NCBI RefSeq assembly: GCF_047549485.1
Contig: NZ_CP180191.1
Coordinates: 2,852,001-2,916,000, forward strand
Direction: 5' to 3'
DNA length: 64,000 bases
Source: Piscinibacterium candidicorallinum
Lineage (GTDB): Bacteria; Pseudomonadota; Gammaproteobacteria; Burkholderiales; Burkholderiaceae_C
Made by a program: the position numbers and the translations under genes. This document shows, in pieces, positions 1 to 6,597 of this stretch. Numbering within the stretch: the first letter of the stretch is position 1; the number at the start of each line of letters is the position of its first letter. The notes below the pieces were generated by a model, which did no database searches, was not told the DNA's origin, and was given only the letters and a program-made list of their open reading frames with translations.

Positions 1-573
1 ACCGTGGCCGCGGCCGGCACCGGTTTGCGCATCACCGACGCACTGACCCGCCAGATCAACATCACCGCCACCGACATCCGCGCCAGCAACGGCGTGATCC
101 ATGTGGTGGACACGGTGCTGCTGCCCCAGGGCCAGCTCAACATCGCCCAGACCGCCAGCGTGATTCCGGCTTTCAGCACCCTGCGCGCTGCCGTGGGCGC
201 CGCCGCCCCGGCCGTGGCCACCGCACTGACCGGCACCGCCCCGCTGACCGTGTTCGCGCCCACCAATGACGCCTTTGCCAACCTGCTGACCGAACTGGGC
301 GTCACGCAGCAGGCCCTGCTGGCCAACCAGAGCCTGCTGACCACCGTGCTGCAGTACCACGTGGTGAACGGTCAGGTGCTGCGCGCCCAGGTGCCGCTGA
401 ACACGGCGATCACGACCCTCCAGGGCCAGACCTTCCGCGTAGCCGCCAACGGCAACACCCTGACGATCACCGATGCCCGCAACCGCACCAGCGACATCGT
501 GCTCACCGACGTGCGCGCCAGCAACGGCGTGATCCACGTCATCAGCCCACGCGTGATCCTGCCGGCGCCTTGA
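1..573 (+). CDS. Fasciclin (FAS1) domain protein, 5' end outside window
   Basis: The reading frame is open from the first base, so the N-terminus and probably a signal peptide lie upstream. What remains is the tail of one FAS1 domain (ending near ASNGVIHVVDTVLLP) followed by one complete FAS1 domain with its two hallmark stretches, TVFAPTNDAF near residue 83 and the closing ASNGVIHVISPRVILP. Tandem FAS1 domains are typical of secreted or surface adhesion-type proteins; in bacteria their exact role is mostly unknown. The near-identical ASNGVIHV motif at the end of both domains confirms a domain duplication. A hairpin terminator follows 50 bases after the stop. Confidence 0.9.
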   Translation, partial: TVAAAGTGLRITDALTRQINITATDIRASNGVIHVVDTVLLPQGQLNIAQTASVIPAFSTLRAAVGAAAPAVATALTGTAPLTVFAPTNDAFANLLTELGVTQQALLANQSLLTTVLQYHVVNGQVLRAQVPLNTAITTLQGQTFRVAANGNTLTITDARNRTSDIVLTDVRASNGVIHVISPRVILPAP

Positions 574-625
574 AGGTGAAAGCAAAGTGAAGTGAGCGAG
601 CGCTTCGCCGCGCTCGCGCACGAAA

Positions 626-669
626 GCGCAAAGCCCGCCAGCGTCATGCGTTGGCGGGTTTTGCTTTCT
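626..669 (+). terminator. Rho-independent terminator after the fasciclin gene
   Basis: AAAGCCCGCCA and TTGGCGGGTTTT form a strong GC stem around a 9-base loop, followed by a T-rich run (TTTTGCTTT). It lies directly behind the fasciclin stop codon. Confidence 0.8.
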
Positions 670-683
670 GCAGACACTGAAAA

Positions 684-855
684 GTGAGATTGGCTCTGGG
701 AGCTGAGCGCGGGGTTTCGCCGGACGTGTCCGGCGCCGCGCGAAGAGCTTGCGCGTGCCAGCGCAAGCCCCCATGCACCACTAGAAGGCCGTTTGGTGCC
801 AGTCTCCAGGCCAAAGTGGCTGGAAAGCCGCATGGGACAAGCGGAAAGCCACGCG
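684..855 (+). repeat. Dispersed repeat, copy A (interrupted)
   Basis: Bases 684-698 (TGAGATTGGCTCTGG) are identical to the left end of copy B at 4433. About 100 bases later, 801-855 carries the other part of the repeat, with CCAAAGTGGCTGGAAAGCC and CATGGGACAAGCGGAAAGCC matching copies B and C. In B and C the two parts are only a few bases apart, so copy A seems to hold an insertion. Confidence 0.6.
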
Positions 856-1037
856 GAAGCGTTCAGTTTGTCCATCTGGCTGTGCCAGATGTGGCGATGC
901 AGCTTCGCAGATTCCATGTCGGCACTCGGGACAGTCTCGATCCCACTTCAGACGCCGGATGGAGGACGGCAGGTTGCTCGCCCAGCCAGCCCTCAACGAT
1001 CAGATCTTGCTGTGCTTGGGCGATCTCCCTTGAACGA

Positions 1038-1559
1038 TCAGACCGCCGTGCCTACGGTCTTGACCATTGCGCGCGCGATCACTCGATGCGCTGGAGCCAC
1101 CGGCACCATGTAGAGCCGACCCAGCCAGTTCTTCACGTGGACAACCGTCGTCACAGTGACCACAGGCTCCTGCCCCGAGGATCCTGTGCCCTTGTGGACG
1201 GAAACAACGACCTTGAGATGGTTGTCATCGTCGCCCAGCAGCACTTCGTCGTCCGTCTTGGAGATGAGTGTGAAGATGCCCACCCTGTCACCCGCGACGT
1301 ATTCAGCGGATGTCTTGGTCGGGTGAATCTGCGAAAGACCGCCGAGGTTCTTCAGTCCGAAGTAGCCAACGACCCGGTTCCTGATCGTCATCAAGCCGTC
1401 GATCCAGCGAGGTGTTCTCTTGGCCACCCGAAGAAACTGGCCAAGCGCATCCAGATCTGGCTCTGCGGGAGCAACGGCCCAAGCGTCGTGAAAGTACGCC
1501 CCAGGGAGCAAAGACGCGACGCGACTGGTCTTCGGGGCGGTGGCTTCAAGCGGAGTCAT
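1038..1559 (-). CDS. DUF2867-like protein
   Basis: A 173-residue protein with no signal peptide or membrane segment. The central part (RNRVVGYFGLKNLG) and the C-terminal stretch (VKNWLGRLYMVPVAPAHR) match what I recall of the DUF2867 family, small proteins of unknown function often found alone or next to NAD(P)-dependent epimerases. It is monocistronic here; the next leftward gene starts 170 bases away with no attC-like site in between. The family call comes from remembered motifs, so the biochemical role stays open. Confidence 0.7.
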   Translation of the reverse strand: MTPLEATAPKTSRVASLLPGAYFHDAWAVAPAEPDLDALGQFLRVAKRTPRWIDGLMTIRNRVVGYFGLKNLGGLSQIHPTKTSAEYVAGDRVGIFTLISKTDDEVLLGDDDNHLKVVVSVHKGTGSSGQEPVVTVTTVVHVKNWLGRLYMVPVAPAHRVIARAMVKTVGTAV

Positions 1560-1731
1560 GTTTTTGCGGCCTGCTGTTCGAGCTCACCTCGGTTGCAGGG
1601 GTCAGGTGCAGGGAGCCCGGATTGAGACGATGCTAACGCCGGCGCAGGCCCGGCTAACAGCGCCTCCGTAGCGGGTCCGGGGCTGAGTGGGGGGCCGCGC
1701 ATCGCCCTGGGGCAAGTGCATTCCGGGTGCC

Positions 1732-2136
1732 CTAAAACCACATGTCTCGGACACATCGTTCGTCTCGCGGTTGATCCTCGAATGACTGGAGTCCGTCGAA
1801 ATGATCAATCGGGAGGTGCTCGATGTGTGCTGGATCAGTCATCCTGAGGTTCACTGCCATGGGTCGCTTTCCATCTTCAGTGGTTCTGAGCAGCCTCCAG
1901 AACGCGACACCAGCACATGCAGGGCAGAAGTGGTACTCAAGATTCGGCCCGCGAACATAGGTTTGCGTTGGACCAGCCACGACGATCTCTTCGTGCTCAC
2001 TGCCGTAGGCCCACAGTCCTCCCCACCGCCTGCATGAGGTGCAGTTGCATGCGGTTGCAGACTCCAGGGTTCCCGTGAAAGTCCACGACACCTTCCCGCA
2101 GTGGCAGCTTCCCTGAAGATGAGTTGTTTCGGACAT
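1732..2136 (-). CDS. GFA/CENP-V zinc-domain protein
   Basis: This 134-residue protein carries the cysteine pattern of the GFA family: C11-x-C13, C30-x-C32-x-x-C35 and C71-x-x-C74, which bind structural and active-site zinc. Family members were named after glutathione-dependent formaldehyde-activating enzyme, but most have no proven substrate and glutathione binding is the only general expectation. Length is normal for the family. It stands between the DUF2867-like gene and the attC array, in the same orientation, but no attC site separates it from its neighbours, so I do not count it as a cassette gene. Confidence 0.85.
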   Translation of the reverse strand: MSETTHLQGSCHCGKVSWTFTGTLESATACNCTSCRRWGGLWAYGSEHEEIVVAGPTQTYVRGPNLEYHFCPACAGVAFWRLLRTTEDGKRPMAVNLRMTDPAHIEHLPIDHFDGLQSFEDQPRDERCVRDMWF

Positions 2137-2389
2137 GGGTTCAGGCTCAGGTTGGATGCGCGCAGTGGGTCATGCGGCCATAAGGTCAGATGTTGCCTTT
2201 TGCCCGTTGCGGCATAGGTTGAATTCGGACAAATTCTGCTACCGACGAAAATCGCCCAAGAGCCTTACAATAAAAGCGGAACGTGACTTTTCAGCGAGAC
2301 CGAATAGATCATTTTCAGCCACTTTAGCAGAGGCAAAAGGCAAGACCTGACCCCAAATGGGCTCTAAAAATTCCGGCCATATCTGAGAT

Positions 2390-2487
2390 CGCTAACGTGG
2401 AAGTGAGGGGCAGCCGGAGCGCGTAGCGCAGAGGGACAGCCTGCAAGCGCAGCTTGCAGGCTGTCCCTCTCGACTGCGGGGTTAGGT
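2390..2487 (-). other. attC recombination site 1 (98 bp)
   Basis: Bounded by CGCTAAC (2390-2396) and GTTAGGT (2481-2487), the RYYYAAC/GTTRRRY core sites of integron attC elements. Between them lie imperfect inverted repeats, including GAGGGACAGCCTGCAAGC facing GCTTGCAGGCTGTCCCTC, so one strand folds into a long hairpin. It closes the cassette holding the 200-residue gene, whose stop codon lies just 8 bases away. Confidence 0.85.
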
Positions 2488-2494
2488 TGGTGGC

Positions 2495-3097
2495 TCATGG
2501 CGCGCCCACTAAGCTGTACCGCAGCGAGAATGAATCTTCGATCCACTTCATCACTGCCTGGTCATCGCTCAGCGACGGTCTGTTAAGAAAACCTGGGACC
2601 AGATGTTTTTCTCTTATCTCTTGAGCCACTGATGATTTGTCGGAAGCTTCAAGTAGTTTTCCATCTTCAAAGAGCAGCTCAATCACTCGCGTGTACTTCC
2701 AGAATGGGTGATAGCCCATGTTTACCGCGAGTTCTCGCACAAATCCGCTAGCGATCAACAGACCACCGGAGAAGCTTGTTGAAAAGTTGAGGTCTTTGTA
2801 GAAGCAATTGAATCCGCCCCATGATTCTGGTTTGGTTGGCGCGACACCACCTATGACAGGCCCGTTTGCTGTTTTGTTTTTTACAGGCAATCCCGCATCG
2901 TGGAAGACATAGAGATCTCTGAGAAACAAGCGATCTGTGACGATGTATTCGCCTACCCAGCCACGATAGCAAGCTGTAGATGGTGCCTTTGGATTAAGGC
3001 CATGCTCCTTCGGATCAAAAAACTCTGGGCCATTGCAGCCGCAGATCTGGAAGCTCTCTCCCTCGTACGTTATGCCATCAGTCATCTGTGTTGTCAT
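2495..3097 (-). CDS. Integron cassette gene, 200-aa unknown protein
   Basis: I do not recognise this protein. It has no signal peptide and no clear membrane helix; it is rich in aromatic residues and has two cysteines close together near the N-terminus (ICGCNGPEFF). The ATG at 3097 begins 6 bases inside the attC core, as is usual in cassettes, which rely on short leaders; a second ATG four codons later is possible. Base composition is visibly more AT-rich than the surrounding chromosome, in line with acquisition from elsewhere. The gene ends against attC site 1, making a complete one-gene cassette. Confidence 0.75.
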   Translation of the reverse strand: MTTQMTDGITYEGESFQICGCNGPEFFDPKEHGLNPKAPSTACYRGWVGEYIVTDRLFLRDLYVFHDAGLPVKNKTANGPVIGGVAPTKPESWGGFNCFYKDLNFSTSFSGGLLIASGFVRELAVNMGYHPFWKYTRVIELLFEDGKLLEASDKSSVAQEIREKHLVPGFLNRPSLSDDQAVMKWIEDSFSLRYSLVGAP

Positions 3098-3103
3098 GGC
3101 AAA

Positions 3104-3202
3104 TCCTAACGTTTGACGTGAGGGGCCGCCGTAGCGGCGAAGCCGCGAAGGGAACCCACAAGCGCAGCTTGTGGGCGGTCCCTCTCGACGGAATTGTTAG
3201 GC
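3104..3202 (-). other. attC recombination site 2 (99 bp)
   Basis: Core sites TCCTAAC (3104-3110) and GTTAGGC (3196-3202) enclose inverted repeats with the central AAGCGCAGCTTG hairpin tip. It shares GTGAGGGGC, AAGCGCAGCTTG and GTCCCTCTCGAC in the same order with attC site 1, so the two are sister sites, as expected for a resident chromosomal integron that stamps similar attC sites on its cassettes. Confidence 0.9.
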
Positions 3203-3211
3203 GCGTAGTTG

Positions 3212-3526
3212 CTACTGCGACCGCTTGATTGCATCAGCTAACTCCCACGCTTTGCTACTGAGTGCGGTGAACTTTTCATTGAGTTCGACGTGCCCTGGCT
3301 TCCATTCAAAGACACCGTTTTTGTAGGTTTGGCCAAGAACGACATCATTCAGAGAACCCATGCCACCGTAGGCTGAAAGAAGATATTCGATGCCCGAGTA
3401 ATCTGAATTGAGTAGACGCGCTCTGGCTTTTCGCATCCAGCCACTCCAGTGGCTATCTCCATCACTTTCGAGGACGGTAGCGAGTTCATCCAGTACGCCA
3501 ATTAGAAGTTGAGTCTTCGGGCCCAA
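3212..3526 (-). CDS. Integron cassette gene, 104-aa small unknown protein
   Basis: A soluble 104-residue protein with a helical N-terminus (LLIGVLDELATVLES), a conserved-looking core (HWSGWMRKARARLLNSDY, then GIEYLLSAYGGMGSLNDVV) and a helical end (KAWELADAIKRSQ). I recall closely similar small proteins turning up repeatedly in cassette arrays of proteobacteria under a DUF name (possibly DUF6966), but cannot confirm the family number. No function is known to me. It starts 9 bases inside the upstream attC core and ends 9 bases before the next one, a textbook cassette layout. Confidence 0.75.
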   Translation of the reverse strand: MGPKTQLLIGVLDELATVLESDGDSHWSGWMRKARARLLNSDYSGIEYLLSAYGGMGSLNDVVLGQTYKNGVFEWKPGHVELNEKFTALSSKAWELADAIKRSQ

Positions 3527-3535
3527 TTTGAAAGC

Positions 3536-3608
3536 GCCTAACGCTGGAGCTAAGCGGCCACATCAATCGCGAAGCGATTGATTGGTCCGCTTGAGCGAAA
3601 TGTTAGGC
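3536..3608 (-). other. attC recombination site 3 (73 bp)
   Basis: Read leftward it starts GCCTAACATTTCGCTCAAGC and ends GCTTAGCTCCAGCGTTAGGC, very close to the classic short attC layout of gammaproteobacterial and mobile integrons. The centre folds as CAATCAATCGCTTCGCGATTGATG. It differs from sites 1 and 2 in length and sequence, so this cassette probably came from a different source. The PIN gene's stop codon (TAA) lies inside the first core site. Confidence 0.95.
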
Positions 3609-4073
3609 ATTTAACTCGCCAGCGATCTTGGCGATGTATGCCTTGGACGAATAAGCAGAAACGCCTGCCTTAACGGCCTTCTTGGCGAGGGGGCCATCCT
3701 CCGTGACGAGGTCAAGTCCATCAACTTTTGCCAGGCAGAGGAAGACCATGTCACCTCCAGAAGAATCAATCTGATGCTTTTCGGCCAAGACTCCCACCAA
3801 GTATTGCGAAACGAACGCGGCGTCGATTGGTACGAGATGAAGATTGACTGGAAGATCCTTCCCTAACTCCAGCATGGTCATTGGCTTTCCTGACCTATTG
3901 AACTGAGAGAAAGCAACGCTCGCGAGTTCAAAGAAGGCATGAGCAGGAATCATGACTTGGAAATCATGCTCACCAAGAAGCTCGAGCAATTGCCTCGCCT
4001 CAGCATGGCGTGGTCGCTCACGGAACAGGGCGTCAGCCAGCACGCACGTATCAACGATCACGGAGCGAGTCAT
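3603..4073 (-). CDS. PIN-domain ribonuclease-like protein, first cassette gene
   Basis: The 156-residue product has the acidic residues of the PIN nuclease fold: D8 in VIVDTCVLAD, E49 in AFFELA, D108 in SSGGDMVFLCLA and D126 in VTEDGPLAKKA. PIN proteins of this size are commonly the RNA-cleaving toxin of VapBC-type modules, but no antitoxin gene is visible next to it: upstream is the attI-like region, downstream an attC. It could be a toxin that lost its partner, or a solitary PIN nuclease. Being the first gene after the core site at 4080 it should be the best expressed cassette. Confidence 0.85.
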   Translation of the reverse strand: MTRSVIVDTCVLADALFRERPRHAEARQLLELLGEHDFQVMIPAHAFFELASVAFSQFNRSGKPMTMLELGKDLPVNLHLVPIDAAFVSQYLVGVLAEKHQIDSSGGDMVFLCLAKVDGLDLVTEDGPLAKKAVKAGVSAYSSKAYIAKIAGELNA

Positions 4074-4079
4074 CGGAAT

Positions 4080-4189
4080 GCCTAACTAGATATAGACGGC
4101 AAATCTGCGACATAAAACGGCGCTTGCGGTCTAAATCAAGGCCATCGCAACCTGCAGAGCCAACAATGGTGCGGGTCTTCGACCGATAA
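4080..4189 (-). other. Putative attI site and cassette promoter region
   Basis: GTTAGGC on the minus strand (4080-4086) is a recombination core site sitting 6 bases before the first cassette gene, but upstream of it there is no matching RYYYAAC partner or attC fold. That is what an attI site looks like. The leftward strand also has TTGATT (4134-4139) and TTATGT (4110-4115) 18 bases apart, a possible weak promoter for the array. The attI reading rests on position relative to the array and the integrase remnant. Confidence 0.6.
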
Positions 4190-4205
4190 CTGTTCAATTG
4201 AACAG
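4190..4205. promoter_or_regulatory. LexA-type SOS box
   Basis: CTGTTCAATTGAACAG fits the LexA consensus CTGT-N8-ACAG exactly and is a perfect palindrome (18 bp counting the flanking A and T). Integron integrase genes are known to be LexA-regulated, with the box overlapping their promoter. Here it lies between the attI-like region and the integrase-like frame, the expected place. Confidence 0.75.
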
Positions 4206-4431
4206 TATTAAGCAAACCCACAAACCCGGCAGGCCATTGGAGTCTATCCGGCTGCTTGACCCGGTGCGAGAGCAGCCGCTCAACCGGCGCAGCAGCCCGA
4301 CGACCGAACAGGCCTGCACGCACGGGTTTGCGGCGCGCAGCCGGTGGGATGGCCAGGCTGTGGCTGTGGAACATGTACCCAGCTCGCGCCGTTTGCGTGG
4401 CACAAACTTGGCATTGCATCTGTGCGTCTAG
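4198..4431 (+). pseudogene. Remnant of an integron integrase gene (intI)
   Basis: The rightward open frame encodes about 78 residues. Its residues 15-53 align without any gap to the N-terminus of IntI-type tyrosine recombinases: LLDPVRE matches the LDQLRER helix, and SSPTTEQACTHG matches YSLRTEQAYVNW, keeping S, T, E, Q, A at the right spacing. Beyond about 4345 the similarity fades and the frame stops at 4429, so the catalytic domain with its RHRY residues is gone. Orientation (divergent from the cassettes) and the upstream LexA box fit an intI locus. The frame begins in the LexA box with TTG, so the true start has probably been lost. Identity is modest (about a third), hence moderate confidence. 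Confidence 0.6.
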
Positions 4432-4432
4432 G

Positions 4433-4505
4433 CTGAGATTGGCTCTGGAAAGCACTTTTCAGCCCAAAGTCACCGGGAACCCGCGCCAGACAAGCGGCGA
4501 GCCTT
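4433..4505 (+). repeat. Dispersed repeat, copy B
   Basis: Starts TGAGATTGGCTCTGG (identical to copy A) and continues with CACTTTTCAGCCCAAAG and GACAAGCGGCGAGCC. It is an inverted partner of copy C at 4931-5001; the pair encloses the 117-residue gene, with the GAGATTGGCT ends facing outwards on both sides. Confidence 0.65.
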
Positions 4506-4530
4506 GGCTGGGACTCTGCGCCTCGGCGGG

Positions 4531-4884
4531 TCATCGACCAGTCACGTGCTCCACGGTCACGGCTCGCGACGCACCAGCTCCGGTCAGTACCAGCTCCATC
4601 AGCACGGCACCGTGTTCCTGCACCGGCACCATGCACTCCGCTACAGCACGCAGACCGGTGTCGTTGACGGCGAAGGTCTTGATATGAATTTCAGGTTCAG
4701 CGCCCTCGAACGGCCACGCCGCCGCGGCTGCTCGACGGAAGTCTTCTTCGAGCGCAAGCGCTCTGGGGCGATCAAAGGCCAGTGCGTAGCCGAAGCGTTC
4801 GGTCAGCCGTCGAAAGTCGTGCTGGATCAGCAGCCCGGCGGCTTCCTGCGCAGCGCGACGCAAGTAGGCAAGGTCATCGTCCAT
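4531..4884 (-). CDS. 117-aa hypothetical protein flanked by inverted repeats
   Basis: No family recognised. The protein opens with MDDDLAYLRRAAQEAAGLL, has a middle HDFRRLTERFGYALAF and ends in beta-rich sequence (VNDTGLRAVAECMVPVQEHG). It is predicted soluble, without a signal peptide. I chose the ATG at 4884 because GAGGAAC sits at the right distance before it; the frame remains open for 55 further codons upstream, but that part runs through repeat copy C and is probably not translated. Codon use is GC-rich like the chromosome, unlike the cassette genes. Confidence 0.65.
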   Translation of the reverse strand: MDDDLAYLRRAAQEAAGLLIQHDFRRLTERFGYALAFDRPRALALEEDFRRAAAAAWPFEGAEPEIHIKTFAVNDTGLRAVAECMVPVQEHGAVLMELVLTGAGASRAVTVEHVTGR

Positions 4885-4930
4885 CAGGTTCCTCGGTGCA
4901 GTCGGGCGCGGGAGAGCCAATAAACCCAAA

Positions 4931-5001
4931 AGTCTCTCCGCTTGTCCCATGCGGGTCTCCGGCCATTTTGGCTTGAAGATCCGCATGAATAGCCAATCTC
5001 G
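4931..5001 (-). repeat. Dispersed repeat, copy C
   Basis: Read leftward: GAGATTGGCTATTCATGCGG, then CTTCAAGCCAAAATGGCCGG, then ACCCGCATGGGACAAGCGG. It is the least gapped copy and serves as the reference for the family. Direction is opposite to copy B. Confidence 0.65.
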
Positions 5002-5039
5002 CGCTTCGCGCCCGGGCGTGGGGTAAGCGGCATCGCGCG

Positions 5040-5747
5040 CTACCGCCACTCCGCCAGCGCCGCAGGGTTCAGCAGCCGCACCTCACCCGGCGCCAGGTCC
5101 ACCACGCCGGCGGCCTGCAGGCGCTTGAGTTCCTGGTTCACGGTCTGGCGGCTGAGTGCCAGCATGGCAGCGAGCTGGTCCTGATGGATGTGGAGCACGG
5201 AGCGCGGCGCAGTGTCCGCACCTCCAACGGCACCTTGCGCAAGCATCTCCAGTCGGCGGGCTAGGCGCGGGCCGGCGGGCAGGAGCGACATGTCCTCGAT
5301 GGCGGCAAAACTCAGGCGCAGCTTGGCGCAGACGAGCAGGGCCACGTCCCGCCAGAGCTGGGGCTGTTCATTCAGCAGGGCGTGCAGCGCTGCGGCAGGC
5401 GCGACGAACACGCGGGTGGCGCCTTCGGCCACGCCGTCGTGGGTGCGGGGGCCGCCGTCGATGAGGCCGATCTCGCCAAACCAGTTGAAGGGCTCGATGA
5501 AGCTGAGCACGGCCTCGCGGCCGGCCTCACTGACGCTGGTGATGCGGATGGCGCCGACCAGCACGCACCACAGGGCGTCGGAGGCGTCGCCACGGCGGTG
5601 CAAGGCCTCACCATGGGCCAGCACGCGCACCTGGCCCAGCGCGGGCAGGCGCTCGCGCAGGAGGGGCGCGGCGGCGGCCAGCCAGCGGCTGTGCTGGATG
5701 GCGCTGCGTTCGGCGTCGCTCAGGGTGTCCCAACGGGCGGTGGGCAT
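5040..5747 (-). CDS. Crp/Fnr-family transcriptional regulator
   Basis: A 235-residue regulator: cyclic-nucleotide-binding-like beta barrel (about residues 30-125, with GEIGLIDGGPRTHD in the position of the ligand-loop), dimer helix, and a winged helix with HTH at 189-211. The recognition helix reads SRQTVNQELKRL; compared with E. coli Crp (SRETVGRILKML) the key DNA-contact residues Glu181 and Arg185 become Gln201 and Gln205. No FNR-type cysteine cluster is present, so an iron-sulphur oxygen sensor is unlikely. The start at 5747 is the ATG that leaves a normal family length. A TGTCG-N6-CGACA palindrome lies in the divergent gap shared with the Mpo1-like gene. Confidence 0.85.
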   Translation of the reverse strand: MPTARWDTLSDAERSAIQHSRWLAAAAPLLRERLPALGQVRVLAHGEALHRRGDASDALWCVLVGAIRITSVSEAGREAVLSFIEPFNWFGEIGLIDGGPRTHDGVAEGATRVFVAPAAALHALLNEQPQLWRDVALLVCAKLRLSFAAIEDMSLLPAGPRLARRLEMLAQGAVGGADTAPRSVLHIHQDQLAAMLALSRQTVNQELKRLQAAGVVDLAPGEVRLLNPAALAEWR

Positions 5748-5879
5748 GGACTCGTGCTCAAGCGGTGAGGTGTGTGAAATTTGCAAGGCGGCGCATGCGG
5801 CCGCCGCGCACGCCCGGATTTGATCGCGCCAGCGGCCTGCGCGCCAAGGGGTGCATGGCCGGCGCAAGCCGCACAGCCA

Positions 5880-5895
5880 TGTCGGCTAGCCGACA
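5880..5895. promoter_or_regulatory. Candidate operator for the Crp-like regulator
   Basis: TGTCGGCTAGCCGACA is a perfect 16-bp palindrome with the same geometry as the Crp site (5-base half, 6-base spacer, 5-base half) but with TGTCG instead of TGTGA halves. It lies 133 bases before the regulator gene and 104 bases before the divergent Mpo1-like gene. Confidence 0.5.
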
Positions 5896-5998
5896 GACGC
5901 GGCCGGCACTGGCTTGGCATGATGCGCAGCGTTGCCGGCAGCAGCCCCCAAGAAGGTGCACGCGTCCGCCGGACACATGACATGCAGACAGGAGACTC

Positions 5999-6526
5999 AT
6001 GATGCGCACTCTGACCGACCACCTGGTGTCCTACGCCCGCTATCACCGCGATCCGCGCAACATTGCCACGCATGTGCTGGGTATTCCGCTGATCGTGTTT
6101 GCCGTGACGGTACTGCTGTCGCGCCCGGCCTTTGTGGTGCAGGGCATCACCATGAGCCCGGCGCTGTTCGTGGCGCTCGGCGTGATTGCGTTCTACATCC
6201 GCCTGCATCTTGGCCTGGCTGCGGTGCTGGCGGCCTTCATCGTGGCCTGCCTGTGGGTGGGCGCGGCGCTCGCGCAGGCCGGCACGCTCGTCTGGCTGGG
6301 CACGGGCCTGGGGGTGTTTGTGTTTGGCTGGGTGCTGCAATTCATCGGCCACTACTACGAAGGCAAGAAGCCGGCCTTTGTGGACGACCTGATCGGCCTG
6401 CTGCAGGGCCCGCTGTTCCTGCTGGCCGAAGGCCTGCTGGCTCTGGGCTGGCGGCCGGACATCAAGGCCGAGATCGAGCGCCAGGCCGGGCCGATCCGCG
6501 TGCGCGAGTCCGCGCAGGCGGCCTGA
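5999..6526 (+). CDS. Mpo1-like (DUF962) membrane protein
   Basis: The 175-residue protein has four or five hydrophobic helices and the DUF962/YGL010w hallmarks: an N-terminal YARYHRDPRNIATHVLGIPL and FIGHYYEGKKPAF near residue 120. The yeast homologue Mpo1 is an iron-dependent dioxygenase that shortens 2-hydroxy fatty acids; the conserved histidines (H17, H25, H118) seen here are the likely metal ligands. Bacterial members are uncharacterised. AGGAGA precedes ATG 5999; the next codon is also ATG. A terminator follows directly. Confidence 0.85.
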   Translation: MMRTLTDHLVSYARYHRDPRNIATHVLGIPLIVFAVTVLLSRPAFVVQGITMSPALFVALGVIAFYIRLHLGLAAVLAAFIVACLWVGAALAQAGTLVWLGTGLGVFVFGWVLQFIGHYYEGKKPAFVDDLIGLLQGPLFLLAEGLLALGWRPDIKAEIERQAGPIRVRESAQAA

Positions 6527-6545
6527 CTCCGGCTGCAAGCAACAA

Positions 6546-6577
6546 AAAAGCGCGGCCCGCAGGCCGCGCCTGTTTTC
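6546..6577 (+). terminator. Terminator after the Mpo1-like gene
   Basis: GCGCGGCC-CGCA-GGCCGCGC forms an 8-bp perfect GC stem, flanked by AAAAAAG on one side and CTGTTTTC on the other. It can serve both the rightward gene and the leftward gene that ends at 6598. Confidence 0.8.
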
Positions 6578-6597
6578 ATGGGTGGCGCGTGCAGCTG

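Larger units (their letters stand above)
574..1037. other. Gene-free stretch with terminator and repeat copy A
   Basis: Apart from the terminator at 626-669 and the repeat at 684-855, no convincing gene is present. The open frames here overlap each other, lack ribosome binding sites and have no recognisable domains. The segment has the look of a junction between core sequence and the accessory block that follows. Confidence 0.5.

Noticed and set aside
684..1625. A 313-codon rightward open frame
   Set aside because: It covers the DUF2867-like gene on the opposite strand, has no domain, no ribosome binding site, and its composition is that of a frame antisense to a GC-rich gene.
1038..2136. 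DUF2867-like and GFA-like genes as further integron cassettes
   Set aside because: Same orientation as the array, but no attC core pair or hairpin is visible at 1560-1731 or 2137-2389.
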